Positions 59,590 through 64,000 of a stretch of DNA of 64,000 nucleotides are shown here, one piece after another; position 1 is the stretch's first letter; every line of letters starts with the position of its first letter. The stretch is taken from NCBI RefSeq assembly GCF_003820355.1, contig NZ_RPOK01000003.1:289686-353685 (forward strand), written 5' to 3'. This DNA is from Paralteromonas sediminis (GTDB lineage Bacteria; Pseudomonadota; Gammaproteobacteria; Enterobacterales; Alteromonadaceae). The notes below the pieces were generated by a model. The model saw nothing but the letters and a program-made list of their open reading frames with translations. It was not told the DNA's origin and ran no database searches. Made by a program: the position numbers and the translations under genes.

Positions 59590-61017
59590 TTAATCACTTT
59601 TGGGAGACATATACAATCCATCGATATGCTGCTTAATAGTGCTCAGTGCATTTTTCCTGTGCTTGTCCAGAGTATGCGCAAAACTTAGTCGAAGGTAATT
59701 TAGATAGCGTCTCTGACTGGAGAAAAGTACGCCGGGTGTAATGTTTATGCCTTTTGCAAGCAATGGCAGATACATTTTGTGAGTATCGAGATTTGGTGGC
59801 AATTCGACCCATAATGCCAGTCCTCCCTCAGGGACAGTATAACTGACTTCACTGCCAAATGTTTGCACCAGTGCCTGAACAAGGTTGTCACGTCTTTGCC
59901 GGAGCTGTTGTCGATATCTGTTGAGGTGGCGCCTGTAGTGACCTTCAGAAAGAAAACTTGCCAATCCGGTTTGCACTGCCTGACCACAAGATAATTGATT
60001 GACCAGCTTCAGATGTATGACTTTGTCATGCAGTGAACCTCCACTTATCCAGCCGACACGCAAATCCCGAGACAGGGATTTGGAAAACGAACCGCAAAGA
60101 ATCACGTTGCCTCGCCTGTCGAAACGTTTCAGTGGCTCGGGTAGCAGGGTAAAACCCAGATCACCATATATGTCGTCCTCAATGAGATAGATGTTGTGCT
60201 TTTCAGCCAGATCTGCAAGCTTTTGCTTTTCGTGGTACGGCATACATGCACCAGTGGGTGTCGCGTAGCTGGGTGTTACCACACATGCTTTCACTGGCCA
60301 CTTGGCAATGATTTTTTCAAGATCATCAGCGTTAAGTCCGGTGATGGCTGAACAGGACACTTCAATGACTTTCAGTCTGAGTTGTTGCGCAATCTGCAAA
60401 ACCCCGTAAAAAGCCGGACTCTCAATAGCAATAGTATCTCCGGGATTGCAACAAGCCATCAGCGCGATAAACAGGCTATTCTGACAACCTGAGGTAATGC
60501 AGACTTGATCTTCATGCAAAGCACAGTTGCGCGTTTTGTAATGGTTTTGAATCTGCTTTCGAAGTCGTAGATCGCCTTCTGGAGGCGAGTAATACACGGC
60601 ATTTCTTCTGCTGTCTTGCCGTTGTGCTCTGCTGATAAAACGATGGAGGAACTGAGTGTGCGGCATATGGTCGTGCAAAGGAGCCAACGGACATAAGTCG
60701 AATGCGGCCCCTTTTGACATAATTTGATGAAAAATGTTCGGCACTTCAACCAGGCCAGGTTTATCTTCAAACTTTGAATCAAGCTTCGGCTGAGTCTGTC
60801 TTATTACTGCCGTAACGTAATAGCCCGAGCGAGGCCGGGCTTCGACCATACCCCTCGCTTCAAGATAATGCAGAGCATGCTGCACAGAGACTTTTGCCAA
60901 CTTATACTGGCTGCTGAGTTGCCTGATAGATGGCAGTCGGTCGCCGCTTTGTAATAGACCTTGTTCGATCTTATTAATCAGTCTCTTGGCCAGGCTTTGG
61001 TACTTGTATTCATTCAT
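59590..61017 (-). CDS. MocR-type regulator (GntR helix fused to aminotransferase domain)
   Basis: 475 residues. GntR winged helix at about 1-70 (SGDRLPSIRQLSSQYKLAKVS), then a fold-type I aminotransferase domain with YSPPEGDLRLR, EDDIYGDLGF and the PLP lysine K313 (GSFSKSLSRD). Such proteins sense PLP or an amino compound and control one or a few genes. An AAGGGCC site precedes the ATG. Divergent from ccoG, with two direct repeats in the gap. Confidence 0.93.
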   Translation of the reverse strand: MNEYKYQSLAKRLINKIEQGLLQSGDRLPSIRQLSSQYKLAKVSVQHALHYLEARGMVEARPRSGYYVTAVIRQTQPKLDSKFEDKPGLVEVPNIFHQIMSKGAAFDLCPLAPLHDHMPHTQFLHRFISRAQRQDSRRNAVYYSPPEGDLRLRKQIQNHYKTRNCALHEDQVCITSGCQNSLFIALMACCNPGDTIAIESPAFYGVLQIAQQLRLKVIEVSCSAITGLNADDLEKIIAKWPVKACVVTPSYATPTGACMPYHEKQKLADLAEKHNIYLIEDDIYGDLGFTLLPEPLKRFDRRGNVILCGSFSKSLSRDLRVGWISGGSLHDKVIHLKLVNQLSCGQAVQTGLASFLSEGHYRRHLNRYRQQLRQRRDNLVQALVQTFGSEVSYTVPEGGLALWVELPPNLDTHKMYLPLLAKGINITPGVLFSSQRRYLNYLRLSFAHTLDKHRKNALSTIKQHIDGLYMSPKSD

Positions 61018-61033
61018 GGCCCTTACTATAGCA

Positions 61034-61072
61034 AACTGTACCTATTAAAAGTTAAATAACTGTATCTGTTAA
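61034..61072. promoter_or_regulatory. Two direct repeats, candidate MocR-regulator operator
   Basis: AACTGTACCTATTAA (61034-61048) and AACTGTATCTGTTAA (61058-61072), 13 of 15 bases identical and 24 bp apart; the second overlaps a dyad CTGTTA-A-TAACAG (61066-61078). MocR proteins commonly bind paired direct repeats. Confidence 0.65.
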
Positions 61073-61125
61073 TAACAGTTGTTCTGCTTACACTTTGCAC
61101 CCATCGGGACAACGAGGAGTGCGTA

Positions 61126-62517
61126 GTGAAAAGTTCGTGGGTAGCAAAGCAGAATGTGATCTATCAGGCGCCAGCTTCGGCGGGAATGACGTCTTCAGAC
61201 AAAATCTACATCAGGGAGCAATTCGGTAAATTTCAACGTATCCGGCGTTGGCTGAACTTTGTGCTTGTTGCAGGTTTCTTGTTATTGCCGTTTATTCGGC
61301 ACAATGGTGCACAGGCAATTCTGATCGATGTTGCAACACAACGCATAGACCTTTTCCATTTCTCCCTGTTTCCCCAGGACTTAATGATCATCGCACTGAT
61401 ATTTATATTGGCAGCATTTACGCTGTTTTTTGTGTCGAAACGATATGGCCGTGTGTGGTGTGGTTATGCTTGTCCGCAGACCATTTGGACCCTCATGTTT
61501 AACTGGGTGGAGCGCCGGGTGGAAGGCTCTCATCATCAGAGCAAAGCAATGGACAACCAATCTTGGAACAGGAAAAAGCTAGCGAAAAAAATTACCAAGC
61601 ACACGCTATGGCTGATGCTTTCATTATTCACATCATTAACATTTATGTCCTATTTCGAGCCAGCGCGCGTTCTCTATTCTGACTTTTTTACCGCGGATAT
61701 ATCGCCAGTAATTGCCGGCTGGGTTTTGTTTTTCGCGGTCTGTACCTACATAAATGCAGGCTGGCTAAGAGAAAAAATGTGTCAGCATGCCTGTCCCTAT
61801 TCCCGTTTCCAATCTGCCATGCTTGACGTTACAACCAAGTTGGTAGCGTATGATGCTTCAAGAGGCGAGAGCAGAGGTCCGAGAAAGCGTACTGTGGCTA
61901 AATCAGAGGGGCAAGGCGACTGTGTGGATTGCAATCTATGTGTTCAGGTCTGTCCGGTTGGTATAGATATTCGTGAGGGCTTGCAATACGAATGTATCAA
62001 CTGTGGACTATGCGTTGATGCCTGCGATGAAACTATGGTCAAGTTCAATTATCCAAAAGGGTTGATACGGTACACCAAACAATCCACTTCGGAAGTGTCA
62101 TTCAACAGGGCCAATCTTGGCTACGCTTTACTCATACTGGCAACCGGTGTTTCTATAATCGTTTGGGGACTAAATCGACAGTCATTTGAAGTGAACCTAC
62201 TCAGGGACAGGCAAGCTTTGTACCGCGTCAACACTTCTGGGCACATTGAAAACACCTTTTTGCTCAAGACGCTCAACAAGACACAGCATCTAAAAAAATA
62301 CGCAGTTTTGCTAAGTGACGATGCCGATTTTACAATTGAAACAAGAACAGAGTTTCAAGTCCAACCTGGTGAGTACCTGATGACTCCACTGCCAGTGTCT
62401 TTTTCCGGCATAGAGTATCCGGAAAAACAAATTATTGAATTTGTCGTGGAAGACCTGCAAACAGGCGAGGCTATCACAAAACATTCAACATTTTATGCCG
62501 GTCCCGGAGCCTGGTAA
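61126..62517 (+). CDS. ccoG: CcoG/FixG/RdxA-type iron-sulfur membrane protein
   Basis: 463 residues, about five helices, with two 4Fe-4S motifs (CVDCNLCVQVCPVG and CINCGLCVDAC), a membrane CxxxC-containing region (WCGYACPQTIW, CQHACPYSRF) and a C-terminal beta domain. CcoG proteins help copper handling for cbb3 oxidase. Start is GTG at 61126 with GAGGAG upstream. No ccoNOPQ genes are in this window, so it may be a second, separately regulated copy. Confidence 0.9.
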   Translation: MKSSWVAKQNVIYQAPASAGMTSSDKIYIREQFGKFQRIRRWLNFVLVAGFLLLPFIRHNGAQAILIDVATQRIDLFHFSLFPQDLMIIALIFILAAFTLFFVSKRYGRVWCGYACPQTIWTLMFNWVERRVEGSHHQSKAMDNQSWNRKKLAKKITKHTLWLMLSLFTSLTFMSYFEPARVLYSDFFTADISPVIAGWVLFFAVCTYINAGWLREKMCQHACPYSRFQSAMLDVTTKLVAYDASRGESRGPRKRTVAKSEGQGDCVDCNLCVQVCPVGIDIREGLQYECINCGLCVDACDETMVKFNYPKGLIRYTKQSTSEVSFNRANLGYALLILATGVSIIVWGLNRQSFEVNLLRDRQALYRVNTSGHIENTFLLKTLNKTQHLKKYAVLLSDDADFTIETRTEFQVQPGEYLMTPLPVSFSGIEYPEKQIIEFVVEDLQTGEAITKHSTFYAGPGAW

Positions 62518-62555
62518 TTTGACATCAGCCGTTGCAAGGGCTTCAGGCTGGTCAA

Positions 62556-63398
62556 TCAAGCGTGCCTTTTGAACAGAATGAACAAGCCTACCCCACCAAG
62601 AATAATAAAGCTCAGCACAATAAGGTTAAGCGGCATATGTTCTTTAAGTAAAAACACGCCGCCAAAGGCGGTGATGGGGGGAACCGTAAGTTGCACCACA
62701 GCAGCACTTATGGCGGTATGGTAAGGAAGAGCCTTATACCAGATCATATAACCAAACCCGGAGGCCAAGGCCCCAGAAACCAACGCGTAAATTGCCCCCT
62801 GTGAATCCCAGTGCAGCTCTTGGTGCATCACCAAAAGGAGTATTACAAGCATTGGGATTGTCCGCACAAAATTACCCTTGGTTGCCGCAGCTGGAGATAC
62901 TTCTTGTTTGCCTCTGAGGGTGTACACAGCCCAGGCTATACCCGCGACTATCATCAATATACTGGCTATCCATGGCGGCGAAGTCGCGCCGGGTAAGATC
63001 AGCATAACAACCCCCGATGCCGCTACAGTCAACCCCATCAGCTGTACCTTATTGGGTCTTTCTCCTTGCTTTACACCATAGATGATCAGGCTGAGTTGAA
63101 CCGCACCGAATAAAAGCAAAGCTCCGGTTGCTGCGTCCAGATGAACATAGGCAAATGAAAAACCAGCGGCGTATACAAATAGCGCAAAAGACGACCACCA
63201 GTTACCTGCCAATTTGTTATCAGCTGAACGTGATTGATGTATCAACAACATGAACAAAGCGCCTGACAATAGTCGCAGTGCCGTGAAGCTATTCTGGTCA
63301 ATCTCAGTTTCATTGAATGCAAGCCGACACAAGAGTGAGTTCAATGCAAACATCACCATAGCAACAGCGGTCAGTAAAAATAACTTGGTGTTGGACAT
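62556..63398 (-). CDS. DMT superfamily (EamA) transporter
   Basis: 280 residues from the ATG at 63398, ten predicted helices in two EamA repeats (TAVAMVMFALNSLLCRLAF and LMIVAGIAWAVYTLRG). I reject the longer frame to 63509. Likely a metabolite exporter. The nearest regulator is MocR-type, whose family often controls DMT exporters, but the gene is separated from it by ccoG. Confidence 0.85.
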   Translation of the reverse strand: MSNTKLFLLTAVAMVMFALNSLLCRLAFNETEIDQNSFTALRLLSGALFMLLIHQSRSADNKLAGNWWSSFALFVYAAGFSFAYVHLDAATGALLLFGAVQLSLIIYGVKQGERPNKVQLMGLTVAASGVVMLILPGATSPPWIASILMIVAGIAWAVYTLRGKQEVSPAAATKGNFVRTIPMLVILLLVMHQELHWDSQGAIYALVSGALASGFGYMIWYKALPYHTAISAAVVQLTVPPITAFGGVFLLKEHMPLNLIVLSFIILGGVGLFILFKRHA

Positions 63399-63686
63399 AT
63401 AGTTTGTTGTTACTCCTGAAAGTAAAAGTATTGGCGGAGCAATTTGTGGGTATGCATAGTCATAGATTTTCAGCTCTTTAGTGCCTGGACAGTATAAATC
63501 CCCACTCACACATCAGCAGGCTTATTTAAACCTTTTTTTCTTGCTGGACGAATAGCACTAATTCCTGGTGTATCTGTTTCCTGTCTCCTTTTGATATTCC
63601 ATACCTTATGCATCAGGAAGTGCAGCAATACTATTTCCCTTCTGATTTCTATTAATTAACTTGATTTAACTTTCTGAGGAATAAAT

Positions 63687-64000
63687 ATGAATATTTCAAA
63701 AGCATTAAAATTAGCAGGTTTCGCTACTTCGCTACTTTTTAGTAGCCTGACGTTTGCCTCTTCAGTCAACCTGAGTGAGAACGATGTGGCAATTCATGGC
63801 TATGACCCTGTTGCTTACTTCACCCAAAACAGTGCTGTCGAAGGAAAAGCAATGTATACGGCGACCCATGAAGGAGCAATTTACCGCTTTTCCAGTGCTG
63901 AAAATCGCGACATGTTCAAGGCTAATACGGAAAAGTACGCTCCTCAGTTTGGCGGCTACTGTGCAATGGGTGTTGCTTTAAATAAAAAACTCGATGTCGA
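63687..64000 (+). CDS. Secreted YHS-domain protein (partial, runs off right edge)
   Basis: 104 codons from the ATG at 63687 (TGAGGA site 8 bases upstream) to the edge. A signal peptide (about 1-24, ending LTFAS) leads into a YHS-like domain with GYDPVAYF, the fold often linked to copper or iron. A methionine- and cysteine-bearing segment (GGYCAMGVA) follows. The C-terminus is missing. Confidence 0.8.
   Translation, partial: MNISKALKLAGFATSLLFSSLTFASSVNLSENDVAIHGYDPVAYFTQNSAVEGKAMYTATHEGAIYRFSSAENRDMFKANTEKYAPQFGGYCAMGVALNKKLDV

Overview
The window looks like chromosomal DNA of a free-living, aerobic, probably marine gammaproteobacterium of the Alteromonadales (Alteromonadaceae-like). This is inferred from protein resemblance and gene order: bioH-comF-nfuA neighbourhood, plsB divergent from lexA, an ilv region with IlvY, a long TonB-dependent receptor beside a flavin-dependent halogenase, and a caa3-type oxidase cluster. 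No species is claimed. It is densely packed: about 46 protein genes (two cut by the window edges), no rRNA or tRNA, and no insertion sequence, prophage or CRISPR array seen. Several convergent neighbours overlap at their stop codons and GTG starts are common.

Layout. 1-5.0 kb: bioH (partial), comF, an oppositely oriented secreted M14 carboxypeptidase, nfuA and a small overlapping membrane gene. 5.0-8.3 kb: MATE exporter, secreted polysaccharide deacetylase, secreted esterase. 8.6-14.5 kb: TonB-dependent receptor plus tryptophan-halogenase-like enzyme, then three small membrane proteins. 14.5-17.9 kb: LysR regulator, CPBP protease, solitary periplasmic binding protein, GNAT acetyltransferase. 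17.9-26.3 kb: a cytochrome c oxidase cluster on the minus strand (coxB, coxA, ctaG, coxC, SURF1, a SCO-like unknown, ctaA, ctaB/cyoE, SCO1), with one tiny DUF2909-like gene on the opposite strand inside it. 26.6-29.8 kb: lexA with two SOS boxes, its promoter and terminator, and divergent plsB. 29.8-39.1 kb: branched-chain amino acid genes ilvEDA (minus) and ilvY/ilvC (divergent), separated by a TRIC-family channel and comM. 39.3-45.5 kb: PepSY protein, a lipoprotein with two hydrolase domains, a divergent membrane-bound ToxR/CadC-like regulator, a membrane AraC-type regulator and a secreted unknown. 45.6-52.9 kb: a 2034-residue BvgS-like hybrid kinase divergent from a REC/HD-GYP response regulator. 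53-59.3 kb: secreted metzincin-like protease, AidB-like acyl-CoA dehydrogenase, secreted amidohydrolase. 59.6-64 kb: MocR-type regulator divergent from ccoG, a DMT transporter, and a YHS-domain protein cut by the right edge.

How it works together. The oxidase cluster holds three core subunits, the heme O/heme A pathway (CtaB, CtaA) and the copper/assembly factors (Cox11, SCO1, SURF1), so it should make a complete aa3/caa3 oxidase. The ilv genes cover deaminase, reductoisomerase, dehydratase and transaminase; the acetohydroxyacid synthase is not in this window. Many remaining genes point to uptake and breakdown of external polymers and peptides (TonB receptor, deacetylase, esterases, M14 and metzincin-like peptidases, amidohydrolase) under membrane-bound sensors. 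I see no clear phage-defence or other obviously new system. The most interesting items are the SCO-like CxxxC protein without the copper histidine, the two-domain hydrolase lipoprotein with a degenerate second active site facing a membrane regulator across a perfect dyad, the kinase/HD-GYP pair, and the direct repeats between the MocR regulator and ccoG.
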